From assembly GCF_910593845.1 (NCBI RefSeq), contig NZ_CAJVAS010000011.1, positions 137,247-201,246 of the forward strand: a stretch of 64,000 bases of DNA, in the 5' to 3' direction. A model generated the notes under the pieces. It was not told where the DNA came from. It did not search any database and saw only the letters and a program-made list of their open reading frames with translations. A program made the translations under genes and the position numbers. Numbering within the stretch: position 1 is the stretch's first letter; each line of letters begins with the position of its first letter. The stretch comes from Paenibacillus solanacearum. Its GTDB lineage: Bacteria; Bacillota; Bacilli; Paenibacillales; NBRC-103111. This document shows, piece by piece, positions 9,484-18,909 of this stretch.

Positions 9484-10158
9484 ATGCTTACAAAAATGCC
9501 GGGCGCGCTGCTAATCGGAATCGTCGCCTTATCGGTTGCGGCGTGCGGGAATCAAGGCGGCAATGGACAAGCTCCAGCTTCCGGGACTTCGAGGCCGGCG
9601 ACGGCGGGTACGGAGGTTTCGCAGCCGTCTTCGTACAAGCAGCTGTATCGTACAAGCGTGTTTCTCGGGGATTCGATAACGGAGGGATTGTCTTATCACG
9701 ATGTGCTGAACGAGGAGAACGTACTGGCCGGCGCAGGAAAGACGGCCCAATTCGCGCTGAAAGACGTCGGCGATCTGGCCGGACGCAAGCCCGAGCGTGT
9801 GTTCATCCATTTGGGATCGGACGATATCTTGTGGCCGACGGACGATCCGAAGCAGTACTCGCTGTCACATTATGCCCGCTTGATCGACAGCATCAAAGCG
9901 AAGCTTCCGAAGGCGAAGATTACGCTTCTGACGGTAACCCCGGTTACGGCTGAGGCGGAGAAGGCGGAGCCGCGCTATCGCAAGATCGGAGACTACAATG
10001 AAGGGCTCAAAGCGCTTGCGGCCAAAGAGCAGGTCGGATGGATCGATTTGACACCGCTCGTTACCGGGCATTCCGATTTGTACGACAATGACGGTATTCA
10101 CTTCCAAGCGGCGTTTTATCCCCTGCTGCTCGATTTCGTAAAGGGTCGTGAGAACTGA
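9484..10158 (+). CDS. SGNH/GDSL-hydrolase-like lipoprotein
   Basis: A 224-residue exported lipoprotein. The signal peptide ends in a lipobox (LSVAAC) with cysteine near residue 21. The mature part has the SGNH-hydrolase landmarks: GDSITEG with the catalytic serine near 62, the HLGSDD block and the C-terminal DGIHF block with Asp and His. Such enzymes remove or transfer O-acyl groups. Directly downstream lie MBOAT and DHHW genes, so a role in acylating an extracellular polymer is likely. ATG 9484 is preceded by AAAGGGG at 8 bases. Confidence 0.85.
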   Translation: MLTKMPGALLIGIVALSVAACGNQGGNGQAPASGTSRPATAGTEVSQPSSYKQLYRTSVFLGDSITEGLSYHDVLNEENVLAGAGKTAQFALKDVGDLAGRKPERVFIHLGSDDILWPTDDPKQYSLSHYARLIDSIKAKLPKAKITLLTVTPVTAEAEKAEPRYRKIGDYNEGLKALAAKEQVGWIDLTPLVTGHSDLYDNDGIHFQAAFYPLLLDFVKGREN

Positions 10159-10194
10159 ACGGTGTGACCCCAACTGACCGGGAGGTAATAAGCG

Positions 10195-11601
10195 TTGGTC
10201 TTCAGCAGTCTGATCTTTCTATTTCAATTTTTGCCCGCGGTGCTGCTCGTTTATTACGTCTCGCCGAAGAAGTGGAAGAACGCCGTTCTGTTCGCCGCAA
10301 GTCTCGTCTTTTATGCCTGGGGTGAGCCGCTGTATATTTTCCTGATGATGTTCTCCACCGTCTTCGATTATGCCAACGGTCTGCTGATCGACAAGTTCAG
10401 GCACCGGCAGGCGATTGCGAGGGCGGTCTTCATTGGCTCCCTTACCGGCAATTTGGCGATACTTTGCTTCTTCAAATACGCCGGATTTGTGGCCGACAAT
10501 CTGAATCGGCTGTTCCACCTCCAACTGCAGGCTGCCGATCTCCCGCTGCCGGTCGGCATTTCCTTCTACACGTTTCAAACGATGTCCTATGTGGCCGATG
10601 TTTATGTCGGTAAGGTGGCGGCGGAGCGGAATATCGTCGCATTTGGCACGTATGTAACGATGTTTCCGCAGCTCGTTGCCGGTCCGATCGTCAAATATAC
10701 AGACATCGCCAGGCAACTGGTCTTGCGTAATGTAACATTCGAACGGTTCGGCGAAGGCGCGGGATGGTTCATTCGGGGCTTGGCCAAGAAGGTGCTGCTC
10801 GCCAACCAGATCGGAACGCTATGGACGAGTGTGAAAACGGCGCCTGCGGAGGACGTCACCGTGGTGTCCGCCTGGCTCGGCATCGTGGCGTTCACGTTCC
10901 AAATTTACTTCGACTTCAGCGGCTATTCGGACATGGCGCGGGGGCTCGGCAAGATGTTCGGGTTTGAGTTGCCGGTGAACTTCAATCACCCGTATATTTC
11001 CCGAAGCGTGACGGAATTTTGGCGGCGGTGGCATGTTACCCTGGGCTCCTGGTTCCGAGAATATGTGTATATTCCGCTCGGCGGCAATCGGAGGGGGTTG
11101 CGCAGGCAGCTTCGGAATGTGCTTATCGTTTGGTTCCTAACCGGATTATGGCATGGAGCCAGCTGGAACTTTGTTGTCTGGGGCTTATATTTCGGGCTGC
11201 TCGTGACGATCGAGAAACTGTTTCTTCTTCGATGGCTGAAGCGCTGGCCACGCCCGGTAAGCCATCTGTATACGCTTCTGGCCATCATCGTCGGCTGGGT
11301 GTGGTTCGAATTCGACCGCTTGGCCTCCGCAGGGACGTTTATCGGAATCATGTTCGGCTTCACCGCGCACGGATGGGCGGATCGTCAGGCGCTTTACGAT
11401 CTGTCGACGAACGGAATCCTGCTTGTCCTGTCCGCGCTTTGTGCCACGCCGTTTCCGCGCAAGGTGGCCGCGCGGCTCAGGGGCAGATGGCGCATAGGAG
11501 GTGCGGTAGCCGTTCCGGCGCTTTACTTCGCTGCGCTGGCTTTGTCTACAGCTTATCTTGTCACGGAGACGTACAATCCTTTTTTATATTTTCGGTTTTG
11601 A
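10195..11601 (+). CDS. MBOAT-family membrane O-acyltransferase (AlgI/DltB-like)
   Basis: A 468-residue polytopic membrane protein of the MBOAT family. The diagnostic segment LTGLWHGASWNFVVWG, with the invariant histidine, is near residue 320, and the conserved PQLVAGPIVKY block is near 160. AlgI-type members pass acetyl groups across the membrane for O-acetylation of alginate, cellulose or wall polymers. The start is TTG 10195 with GGGAGGTAA upstream. It is second in the cluster, 36 bases after the SGNH lipoprotein and 16 before the DHHW gene. The nature of the acyl acceptor is not visible. Confidence 0.93.
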   Translation: MVFSSLIFLFQFLPAVLLVYYVSPKKWKNAVLFAASLVFYAWGEPLYIFLMMFSTVFDYANGLLIDKFRHRQAIARAVFIGSLTGNLAILCFFKYAGFVADNLNRLFHLQLQAADLPLPVGISFYTFQTMSYVADVYVGKVAAERNIVAFGTYVTMFPQLVAGPIVKYTDIARQLVLRNVTFERFGEGAGWFIRGLAKKVLLANQIGTLWTSVKTAPAEDVTVVSAWLGIVAFTFQIYFDFSGYSDMARGLGKMFGFELPVNFNHPYISRSVTEFWRRWHVTLGSWFREYVYIPLGGNRRGLRRQLRNVLIVWFLTGLWHGASWNFVVWGLYFGLLVTIEKLFLLRWLKRWPRPVSHLYTLLAIIVGWVWFEFDRLASAGTFIGIMFGFTAHGWADRQALYDLSTNGILLVLSALCATPFPRKVAARLRGRWRIGGAVAVPALYFAALALSTAYLVTETYNPFLYFRF

Positions 11602-11617
11602 AGGGAGAGGGGCTGCC

Positions 11618-12757
11618 TTGGACGGATACGATCTGAAACGCAGGGCTCTTACGGGCCTCTTGCTGCTGCTGTTTGTCGGCGGGCTGGCTGTGGCGAATGC
11701 GCTGACACCTGACAAGCTCTTCTCGGAATCGGAAAATCGGGTGCTGGAAGAGCGGCCAACCTTCTCGCTGCATTCGCTCATGTCTGGACAATTCGCTTCC
11801 GATTACGAAAGGTATACGTTGGATCAGTTCGCCTTTCGAGACGCTTGGGTCGGCGCGAAGACCGACGCAGACCGCGCTTTAGGCAAAAAGGACAGCAACG
11901 GCGTCTTCCTGGGCAAAGACGGCTACCTCATAGAGCAGTATACTTCGCCGCCGGATGCAGTACTGGAAGACAGAGTCCGGGCGATTCAGGCTTTAGGCCA
12001 AGCCACGCCTGGTCTTCGCAAGTATATCGCCCTGGCGCCGACTGCCGCGGCGCTGCTTGCGGACAAGCTGCCGGCGTACGCTTCCGTCGACGACGAAAAG
12101 GCCGATCTTGACCGGTTTCGCCGGTTGCTGCCGCATGATATTCACTTCGTCGATGTGTATTCCGCGCTGGATGCCGAACGGGGACAGCCGGTGTTCTATC
12201 GAACCGATCATCATTGGACATCCAAGGGCGCTTATTATGCGTACAGGGCGCTTTGTCGGCAGATGGGGCTCGTTCCGCAAGAGGAAGATGCGTTTGACAT
12301 CCGCCGGGTGACGGACGAGTTCTACGGCTCGCTTTATTCGAAAAGCGGATTTCGCCATCTGCAGCCCGACGGGATCGACCTGTACGCGCCGAAGAAGGAC
12401 AGCAAGATCAAGGTGTCGTACGTGGACGAAGGCCGTATATCGGATTCCTTCTACGAGCCGGATCAGCTGCATAAGAAGGACAAGTACGCGTTTTTTTTGA
12501 ATGGCAATCACGCCTTGATCCGAATAAAGACGGGCGGTCCCGCGGGCAAGAAGCTGCTGGTGGTCAAGGATTCGTTTGCCAACAGTTTGCTTCCGTTTTT
12601 GGCAGTGCACTTCGGGGAGATCGACGTCGTCGATCTTCGGTATTACGACGAATCGCTCATAAAGCTCGTGCAAGAACGCGGCATCCGGGACCTGCTGATC
12701 TTGTACAATATTCATACCTTTTTCGAAGACTCTTCTATTCTGAACGTCATGGAGTGA
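11618..12757 (+). CDS. DHHW-family protein (AlgX/AlgJ-like acetylation partner)
   Basis: A 379-residue protein with one N-terminal membrane anchor (LTGLLLLLFVGGLAVANAL) and an extracytoplasmic domain of the DHHW type. The name-giving TDHHWTSKG motif is near residue 198, and KDSFANSLLPFL near 318 resembles the SGNH serine block. In known systems such proteins complete acetyl transfer outside the membrane together with an MBOAT protein. TTG 11618 is preferred because GGGAGAGGGG lies 7 bases upstream; an earlier in-frame TTG at 11558 lies within the MBOAT gene. It overlaps the next gene by 4 bases. Confidence 0.85.
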   Translation: MDGYDLKRRALTGLLLLLFVGGLAVANALTPDKLFSESENRVLEERPTFSLHSLMSGQFASDYERYTLDQFAFRDAWVGAKTDADRALGKKDSNGVFLGKDGYLIEQYTSPPDAVLEDRVRAIQALGQATPGLRKYIALAPTAAALLADKLPAYASVDDEKADLDRFRRLLPHDIHFVDVYSALDAERGQPVFYRTDHHWTSKGAYYAYRALCRQMGLVPQEEDAFDIRRVTDEFYGSLYSKSGFRHLQPDGIDLYAPKKDSKIKVSYVDEGRISDSFYEPDQLHKKDKYAFFLNGNHALIRIKTGGPAGKKLLVVKDSFANSLLPFLAVHFGEIDVVDLRYYDESLIKLVQERGIRDLLILYNIHTFFEDSSILNVME

Positions 12758-13239
12758 ATATAGTGAACCAGCGATGGATCGTACTGCTTGTGTTTGTTGT
12801 TGCCATGGAGCTCTTGACCGGATGTGTCAGCCGCAACAATTCCCAAGAGCTGTTGTCGGTTACCGAGTTGGTCGGACGGATGAAGCAGCAGATAGGGAGC
12901 TTTAGCGAGATGAAGCAAGGGGACGCAGAGAAGCTGCGAAAGCTATACCATATCGAAGCGAGCGATGTGGCGGAATTTGCTCTCTATACGGCGTTATCGA
13001 ATGTGAAAGCGGATGAACTCGCCATCATCAAATTAAAGGATGCGCGTGACATCGAAGCGATTATGGATCAAGTGCGGCAAAGGGTTGCGACCCAGTCGGT
13101 CAAGTTCAAAGACTACCGCCCCCAGGAGTATTATTTAATTGAGAAGCATGTACTCTTATCCAAAGGCCCGGTTATCTTCTTCGCGATTTCGAAGGACGCC
13201 GATCGCATGAAACATGCGTTTGACGATGCTTTGAAGTAA
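12754..13239 (+). CDS. DUF4358 lipoprotein
   Basis: A 161-residue predicted lipoprotein with a short signal peptide ending in LLTGC (cysteine near residue 24). The remainder is soluble and fits the DUF4358 family, often found next to MBOAT and DHHW genes in Bacillota. It starts at GTG 12754, overlapping the DHHW stop codon, so it is translationally coupled; a second GTG at 12763 is possible. Its biochemical role is unknown. Context suggests an accessory part of the acylation machine. Confidence 0.75.
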   Translation: MNIVNQRWIVLLVFVVAMELLTGCVSRNNSQELLSVTELVGRMKQQIGSFSEMKQGDAEKLRKLYHIEASDVAEFALYTALSNVKADELAIIKLKDARDIEAIMDQVRQRVATQSVKFKDYRPQEYYLIEKHVLLSKGPVIFFAISKDADRMKHAFDDALK

Positions 13240-13304
13240 GCTGTATTATATAATGAAATTTATTCGATGCGCTGCAGCGAAGAAACGATCATACGAGGTG
13301 AACC

Positions 13305-14099
13305 ATGAGAGCGTATTTAGATTTGCTTAAGGATATATTGGACCACGGCGTGCAGAAAGAAGACCGTACCGGCACCGGCACTTTATCCGTCTTCGGCCGG
13401 CAAATGCGGATGGATTTGCAGCAAGGCTTTCCGCTTCTGACCACAAAGAAGCTGCATATGCGATCGATCGTTCACGAGCTTCTCTGGTTTTTGAGCGGCA
13501 ATACGAATATCCGCTATTTGCAGGACAACGGCGTCACGATATGGGACGAGTGGGCGGACGAAGAGGGGAATCTCGGCCGGGTATACGGGGCGCAGTGGCG
13601 TACGTGGCTTGGACCGAACGGACAAGCCGTCGACCAGATCGCGAACGTGATCGCGCAAATCCGGAACAATCCCGATTCGCGGCGGCATCTGGTCAGCGCA
13701 TGGAACCCCGCGGAGGTGGACGGCATGGCGCTGCCGCCCTGCCACTATGCGTTTCAATTTTATGTAGCGAACGGACGCTTGTCCTGCATGTTCCAGATGC
13801 GGTCGGTGGACACGTTCCTCGGCCTGCCGTTCAATATCGCCTCGTATGCGCTGCTGACTCACATGGTGGCGCAGCAGTGCGATCTGGAGGTCGGCGAGCT
13901 CGTCTGGACGGGTGGCGATGTGCATATTTATGCCAACCATATCGAGCAGGTGAAGCTGCAACTGACCCGGGAGCCGTATCCGCCGCCGCAGCTGGTGATC
14001 CAGCGGAAGCCGGATTCGATCTTTGACTACCGGTACGAAGATTTCGAGTTCGCGGGCTATGTCGCGCATCCGGGCATTAAAGCGCCAATTGCGATTTGA
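13305..14099 (+). CDS. thyA: Thymidylate synthase
   Basis: A 264-residue enzyme converting dUMP and methylene-tetrahydrofolate to dTMP and dihydrofolate. Visible hallmarks are [11 protein letters not shown] near the N-terminus, [10 protein letters not shown] (phosphate-binding arginines), the catalytic cysteine in [10 protein letters not shown] near residue 146 and the HIYANH segment. The length is exactly the short ThyA form. GAGGTGAA lies just before ATG 13305. Dihydrofolate reductase follows 50 bases later, the usual thyA-folA pairing. Confidence 0.98.
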   Translation: MRAYLDLLKDILDHGVQKEDRTGTGTLSVFGRQMRMDLQQGFPLLTTKKLHMRSIVHELLWFLSGNTNIRYLQDNGVTIWDEWADEEGNLGRVYGAQWRTWLGPNGQAVDQIANVIAQIRNNPDSRRHLVSAWNPAEVDGMALPPCHYAFQFYVANGRLSCMFQMRSVDTFLGLPFNIASYALLTHMVAQQCDLEVGELVWTGGDVHIYANHIEQVKLQLTREPYPPPQLVIQRKPDSIFDYRYEDFEFAGYVAHPGIKAPIAI

Positions 14100-14149
14100 T
14101 GAATGAGACTTCGCCGGGGGCTTGACCACCGGCAGATCGAGGTGCAGGA

Positions 14150-14656
14150 ATGACGGTATCTTTTATTTTTGCGATGGACGAAACGCGCGGCATTGGAATC
14201 GACAATAAGATGCCTTGGTATTTGCCGAACGATTTTGCTTACTTCAAGAGCAAGACGTTGGGGCACACGGTGCTGATGGGGCGCAAGACGTTTGATTCGC
14301 TCGGCGGCAAGCCGCTTCCGAAGCGCCGCAATGTCGTACTGACGCGCGACCCGTCTTTTTCTGCGGAAGGCATCGAGACGGTTCGCACGGTGGAGGAAGC
14401 GATGGAGTACGGCCGGGGCGAGGAGGAGCTGTTCGTCATCGGAGGGTCGGAAGTGTTCCGGCTGTTCCTGCCATATGCGGACCGGATGTACGTGACGGAG
14501 ATTGCCCATCGCTTCCGCGTCGACACGTATTTTATGGAAGTGGACATGCAGGAGTGGCGGGAGGCGTCGCGCGAACGCGGGCTGAAGGACGAGCGCAACC
14601 CGTACGCTTACGACTTTGTCGTGTACGAGCGGATCGGGAAGCCGGATCTCGGCTAG
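14150..14656 (+). CDS. folA: Dihydrofolate reductase
   Basis: A 168-residue NADPH-dependent enzyme that regenerates tetrahydrofolate, partner of thymidylate synthase directly upstream. It shows the family signature GIGIDNKMPWYLPNDF with the catalytic acidic residue, MGRKTFDSLG for cofactor binding, and FVIGGSEVF. GAGGTGCAGGA precedes the ATG. It is an ordinary chromosomal type by length and motifs, with nothing suggesting an acquired resistance variant. Confidence 0.97.
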   Translation: MTVSFIFAMDETRGIGIDNKMPWYLPNDFAYFKSKTLGHTVLMGRKTFDSLGGKPLPKRRNVVLTRDPSFSAEGIETVRTVEEAMEYGRGEEELFVIGGSEVFRLFLPYADRMYVTEIAHRFRVDTYFMEVDMQEWREASRERGLKDERNPYAYDFVVYERIGKPDLG

Positions 14657-14749
14657 AAAAAACCGGAATGAAGCGGGCGAAATTCGCGCATCTTATAGGT
14701 TGAATCAGGTCAATGCTTGCTCAATTCATTACCGAAGGAGATGCAGAGG

Positions 14750-15070
14750 ATGACACAGGTCAACCAACATCAGATGCCGCTTCGCCACGTGATCGATAAT
14801 GCGGAGAAGGCGCTGCAAATTGCCAAAGACGCGGAGATGGCGGTACGCCATGCCGAGCTGGAATCCAATCCGCATAAGCTCCAGGCCGCCATCGCGGAGA
14901 TGGAAGGTGCACAGCGCGCCTTGCAGAAGGCGCAAAGCCAGATGGAAGCCCATCTGGATGACAAGCGCGAGCATCAGGAGCTGGTGCAGGTTCAGGACCA
15001 GCTGAACCAGGCGCTGCAGAGCATCGATGTGGTCGCGTCCAATACGCAGCAGCCGAAGCAAGTACGCTAA
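14750..15070 (+). CDS. Small coiled-coil protein of unknown function
   Basis: A 106-residue hydrophilic protein rich in Gln, Ala and Glu, predicted to be almost entirely helical (NAEKALQIAKDAEMAVRHAE, then EMEGAQRALQKAQ). It has no membrane segment, cysteine or known motif. ATG 14750 has AAGGAG 9 bases upstream; an in-frame TTG at 14717 lacks a site. It follows folA by 93 bases and ends just before a terminator. I do not recognise the family. Confidence 0.7.
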   Translation: MTQVNQHQMPLRHVIDNAEKALQIAKDAEMAVRHAELESNPHKLQAAIAEMEGAQRALQKAQSQMEAHLDDKREHQELVQVQDQLNQALQSIDVVASNTQQPKQVR

Positions 15071-15092
15071 AAAACGTACAGCGTATCGCAGC

Positions 15093-15146
15093 AGCAGGGA
15101 TCTCCGAATATCGGCCCGTGAGGGCCGGGGAGATTCCTGCTTTTTT
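15093..15146 (+). terminator. Rho-independent terminator
   Basis: AGCAGGGATCTCC pairs with GGGAGATTCCTGCT (one mismatch), with an inner CGGCCC/GGGCCG helix, followed by TTTTTT. It closes the thyA-folA-small-gene group. Confidence 0.9.
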
Positions 15147-15258
15147 GTCATGTCCGAAAATTGCACCCGCCGTATGAACATTTTCCAAGCGAAATATGTT
15201 ACGATGAGGAGTACTGGCAGCTTGTTTCCAACATGAACCGTAGAAAGCGGGTGACTCC

Positions 15259-16686
15259 GTGAGTGAGAATTCGCAAGCCGAGCCGGAGGAACGGCGTTCT
15301 GCACCGGCTCGCGAGAACAGCGGCGGCGCCGGCATATCGCTGGTCGATGCCACGGACCTGAAGGCTGTTCGCAAGACGATTTTTACATTGGCCGGGCCGT
15401 CCCTGGTGGAGATGCTGCTGATCAATTTCATGCAGATGCTCAACATGGTGATGGTCGGACGAGTCGGCCCGGAGGCGGTCGCCGTCGTTGGCTTGACGAG
15501 CCAGCCGTACTTGCTGCTGATCGCTGTCTTTATGACGCTGAACGTGGGGACTACGGTCATTGTGGCAAGATCGGTCGGGGCCGGCAAGCCGGACGAGGCG
15601 AATCGCGCCGCGAGCCAGGCGTTTGCGCTCAACATCGGGCTCTCCGTTGTCGTGGTTGCCATCGGCTACTTCTTCGCAGAAGAGCTGCTCCGCATCATGG
15701 GGGCAACGGACGAGGTGCTCGCGCAAGGACTGACGTATGCCGAAATCATATTTTTATCGATCGGGTTTAGCACGATATCGATGGCGCTGACGGCCATTCT
15801 GCGCGGGGCGGGCGATACGCGCACGCCGATGAAGATCAACGTGCTGTCCAACATTTTGGTCGTTGCGCTGGGCTTTCCGCTGATTTATGGCCTGTTTGGC
15901 CTGCCGGTCATGGGGGTTACGGGAGCGGCCGTCGCTTCCATCGTCGCGCAGATGATCTCCATGATCTGGGTCATCGCCGTCATGTTCAGCGGGAAATATA
16001 CCGTGCATCTGAGGCTGCAGGGTTTATCCCGGCTCGACCGGGACATGATCGGCCGCATATTGAAGATCGGTCTGCCGACAGCGCTTGAACAGATCGTCAT
16101 GCGTCTGGGCATGCTCGTATTCGTGAAGGTGGCGGCCAGCCTGGGAACGATCGCCCTGGCGGCAACGCAAATCGCGTTCAACGTCTTCGGGCTGACGTTC
16201 ATGCCGGGGATGGCATTCTCCATCGCCGCATCGACGCTGGTAGGGCAGGCGCTCGGCGCGGAGAAGCCGGATCTGGCGGAAAATTACGGCTGGCAGGTGC
16301 GGAAGATCGGAATGATCGTGGCGGGTGCGATGGGCATCGTGTTCATCGCGTTTGCGCCGTACATCATGATGATCTACACGCCGGACCCGCTGGTCATTCA
16401 GAAAGGCGCGGTCGGGTTGCGCATCATGGGCTGTATTCAAGTGTCCCAGGCGACGCAGTTCATCCTCGGCGGCGCGCTGCGCGGAGCGGGGGATACCCGG
16501 TACCCGCTGTACTCGACGTTTGTCGGCGTATGGGGCTTCCGCGTGCTGCTCAGTCTCGTATTCGTCTATGTGCTGAAGTGGGATATCGCGGGCATTTGGG
16601 TCGCGGCGGCCGCCGACCAGTTCACCCGGTCGGTGCTCATTTATATTCGGTTCAAGCAGGGCAAGTGGAAGACGGTTCGCGTTTGA
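15259..16686 (+). CDS. MATE-family multidrug/cation antiporter
   Basis: A 475-residue membrane protein with about 12 hydrophobic helices in two repeated halves, typical of MatE exporters driven by H+ or Na+. The hydrophilic N-terminal tail of about 30 residues (SQAEPEERRSAPA) is slightly longer than usual. Repeated ALTAILRGAGDTRTPM and LGGALRGAGDTRYPL segments mark equivalent positions in the two halves. The start is GTG 15259. It stands alone between terminators at 15093-15146 and 16704-16750. The substrate is unknown. Confidence 0.93.
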   Translation: MSENSQAEPEERRSAPARENSGGAGISLVDATDLKAVRKTIFTLAGPSLVEMLLINFMQMLNMVMVGRVGPEAVAVVGLTSQPYLLLIAVFMTLNVGTTVIVARSVGAGKPDEANRAASQAFALNIGLSVVVVAIGYFFAEELLRIMGATDEVLAQGLTYAEIIFLSIGFSTISMALTAILRGAGDTRTPMKINVLSNILVVALGFPLIYGLFGLPVMGVTGAAVASIVAQMISMIWVIAVMFSGKYTVHLRLQGLSRLDRDMIGRILKIGLPTALEQIVMRLGMLVFVKVAASLGTIALAATQIAFNVFGLTFMPGMAFSIAASTLVGQALGAEKPDLAENYGWQVRKIGMIVAGAMGIVFIAFAPYIMMIYTPDPLVIQKGAVGLRIMGCIQVSQATQFILGGALRGAGDTRYPLYSTFVGVWGFRVLLSLVFVYVLKWDIAGIWVAAAADQFTRSVLIYIRFKQGKWKTVRV

Positions 16687-16703
16687 GCGAAGAGCAGGAC
16701 AAC

Positions 16704-16750
16704 CGAATAACCCGTTCCCTTGGCATGCTGAGCCGGGGACGGGTTATTCG
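16704..16750. terminator. Bidirectional terminator between convergent genes
   Basis: CGAATAACCCGT and ACGGGTTATTCG form a stem extended by C/G pairs. It lies between the convergent MATE gene and the 100-residue gene at 16773. Its outer stem resembles that of the hairpin at 196-228. Confidence 0.7.
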
Positions 16751-16772
16751 ACTTGCTGCGGGGCTTCACGGG

Positions 16773-17075
16773 CTACAGCAGCTTGAACCGCTTCAAATGG
16801 TCCCACAGCTGTTCTTTTTGCAAAATTTCTTTTTGCTTCTCGCCGATCAGGTCATAATGAGGATAGGGAAGACGCCGGTGGATGTAGCGGGGATTCAGTC
16901 CGTTCGCGACGCACCAGTCGGTCAAGCGCGCCATATCGGCGCATCCGACCTTGGTGACCGCATGGATGCCGGGAAACCGCGGCTCCAGCCAAAAGTGGGT
17001 CAAAAAAGCGATCTCGCCGCAGGAGACCGCTCGTTTCCATTGCGTAAGTTCTTCTCTCGTAATCCCGAACGCCAT
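16773..17075 (-). CDS. Conserved YneQ-like protein
   Basis: A 100-residue soluble protein beginning MAFGITREELTQWK, with FLTHFWLEPRFP and a VTKVGCADMARL block. From memory this pattern matches the Bacillus YneQ family of unknown function, to be confirmed by alignment. The gene is convergent with the MATE exporter and divergent from the DinB gene. A single conserved-looking cysteine in KVGC and histidines may bind metal, but nothing firm can be said. Confidence 0.8.
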   Translation of the reverse strand: MAFGITREELTQWKRAVSCGEIAFLTHFWLEPRFPGIHAVTKVGCADMARLTDWCVANGLNPRYIHRRLPYPHYDLIGEKQKEILQKEQLWDHLKRFKLL

Positions 17076-17209
17076 CGTTTGCTTCAGCCTCGACTTTCGT
17101 CAAATGAATCGGTGCTTCGCTTTATTATAACAAGGAACAGGAACGAGTACACGGGCAGCTGCGCAGGATCGGCGGGTGCGGTGCTGTGTACGAGAACAGG
17201 AGAGTGGAT

Positions 17210-17704
17210 ATGTTTACGATCATGACTTTGCAACTGCTCGATAATGAGCTGAATAAAATCCAATCGGCATTGGCACGGCTTTCGGATGAGGACGTATGGT
17301 GCAAAGGGAAAGAGGGCATGAACAGCATCGGTAACCTATGCCTTCACCTCGCCGGCAACGAGTATCACAGCATTGCATGCAGCATCGGCGGGCATCCGTA
17401 CGTGCGCGAGCGCTCGGCGGAATTTCTGGCCGCGGACGGGCCTTCCTGTCAAGAGCTTGCGGAGCGGCTGGCAACCGTCAGAAGCGTGTCCCGCGAGGTG
17501 CTGTCGGGCCTCAGCGAGGAAGATATGAAGCGGATCGTGCAGGTGACGTATTCGCCCGGCGCCGGCATTGCTTCCTACGCGAAGCCCGTCGGGGAGCTGT
17601 TATATCATGCGACGGTGCATTATGCGTACCATACAGGGCAAATTGTATATATGGCGCGGCTGCTGCAGGAGCGGGATAGCCATATTTTGAAATGGAGACA
17701 TTAA
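17210..17704 (+). CDS. DinB-family four-helix protein
   Basis: A 164-residue protein with the DinB/YfiT fold pattern. Histidines that could form a metal site occur in LCLHLAGNEYH near residue 45 and in HATVHYAYHTGQI near 137, the normal spacing for the DinB triad. Such proteins include thiol-dependent S-transferases and many uncharacterised members. ATG 17210 has AGGAG 7 bases upstream; GTG 17186 is less likely. It is not obviously linked to the ABC transporter downstream. Confidence 0.85.
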   Translation: MFTIMTLQLLDNELNKIQSALARLSDEDVWCKGKEGMNSIGNLCLHLAGNEYHSIACSIGGHPYVRERSAEFLAADGPSCQELAERLATVRSVSREVLSGLSEEDMKRIVQVTYSPGAGIASYAKPVGELLYHATVHYAYHTGQIVYMARLLQERDSHILKWRH

Positions 17705-17727
17705 TCGGGAATTTCATCTAAATAAAC

Positions 17728-17745
17728 CAATGGTATAAACCATTG
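17728..17745. promoter_or_regulatory. Inverted repeat before the first NitT/TauT-type operon
   Basis: CAATGGT, 4 bases, ACCATTG: a perfect 7-bp dyad in the AT-rich gap between the DinB gene and the binding-protein gene, about 100 bases before its start codon. It is a plausible operator. The regulator is unknown. Confidence 0.4.
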
Positions 17746-17846
17746 TTTAAAAAATATAGGGAAATAGGGAGGAAATATACGGATAATGTCGAATATATAT
17801 AAGATTTGATCCATAATACTTAGAAAAAACTGGAGGGTTTGTCACA

Positions 17847-18905
17847 ATGAAGAAGGTTTCACTACTCGCATTAACGGCAGTGCTGTGCGTTTCCACCGCG
17901 CTGGCCGGTTGCGGAAAAAAAGAACAGGCGGCGCCGCAAAGCGGTGGAGCGCCCGCCAAGGCGGAAGCGGCTACGATGGATATCGGGATGCTGAAGCTGA
18001 CGAGCTCCGCTCCCTTGTTTATAGGGATTGAGAAAGGATTTTTCAAGGAAGAGAACATCGAAGCCAAGCCGAAATGGTTCGACGCGGCTCAGCCGATTGC
18101 GGTCGCTACGGCCGGCGGCAGCGTAGACATCGGCGCAACCGGGATTACGGCAAGCTTGTACAACATGGTCGCGGGCGGCCAGAAGCTGGTCATCGTCGCG
18201 GATAAGGGCCGAGAGCAGAAAGGATATTCCTCGACGGCGCTCATGGTACCGAAAGATTCGCCGGTCAAATCGATCGGAGAGCTGAAAGGCAAGAAGATCG
18301 GCATCACGCAAACCGGCTCCACCTATCACTACATGACGGGACGTTTGCTCGAGAAGCACGGCTTGACGCTGAAGGACATCGAGCTGGTGCCGCTGAACAG
18401 CATCAAAGGGTTGATGGAGTCGCTCAAGAGCAAGCAGGTGGACGCCGTCATGCTGAACGAGCCGAACATTACGGCCGTGCTTAAGGAAGGCTACGGACGC
18501 GTCATCTCCCAGGTTGGGGACGAGATCGAATACCAGACCTCCGGCTTGTTCTTCTCGCCGAAGCTGGCCAGCAACAAAGACTTGGCCGTTCGCTTCCTGA
18601 AGGCTTATGCGAAGTCGACGCGTTACTACTATGACGCGGTGCTGGTACAGAAGGACGGCAAAGTCGTGCCTGGCGCCAACTACGACGAAGTTGTTAAAAT
18701 TATCGCCAAGTATACCGATCAGCCGGAAGAGAACGTGAAGCAGGGGCTTCCGTACATGGACCGCGACGGGAAGCTGCTCGCCAGCGACATCAAGACGCAA
18801 GTCGACTGGTATGCGAAAGAGAAGCTGATCGATAAAGCGATCGATACTAAAGGGATCGTCAATACGGAGCTGCTGGACGAAGCGCTGAAGCAGCTGGGGA
18901 AGTAA
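17847..18905 (+). CDS. NitT/TauT-type ABC importer, substrate-binding lipoprotein
   Basis: A 352-residue lipoprotein with a lipobox ALAGC (cysteine near 23) and an NMT1/SsuA-like periplasmic-binding fold. The N-terminal domain reads [20 protein letters not shown], typical of binding proteins for sulfonates, nitrate, taurine or pyrimidine precursors. GGAGGG precedes the ATG. It forms an operon with the ATPase (4 bases later) and permease. The ligand cannot be read from sequence; sulfonate-type is only the commonest annotation. Confidence 0.9.
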   Translation: MKKVSLLALTAVLCVSTALAGCGKKEQAAPQSGGAPAKAEAATMDIGMLKLTSSAPLFIGIEKGFFKEENIEAKPKWFDAAQPIAVATAGGSVDIGATGITASLYNMVAGGQKLVIVADKGREQKGYSSTALMVPKDSPVKSIGELKGKKIGITQTGSTYHYMTGRLLEKHGLTLKDIELVPLNSIKGLMESLKSKQVDAVMLNEPNITAVLKEGYGRVISQVGDEIEYQTSGLFFSPKLASNKDLAVRFLKAYAKSTRYYYDAVLVQKDGKVVPGANYDEVVKIIAKYTDQPEENVKQGLPYMDRDGKLLASDIKTQVDWYAKEKLIDKAIDTKGIVNTELLDEALKQLGK

Positions 18906-18909
18906 CGTC

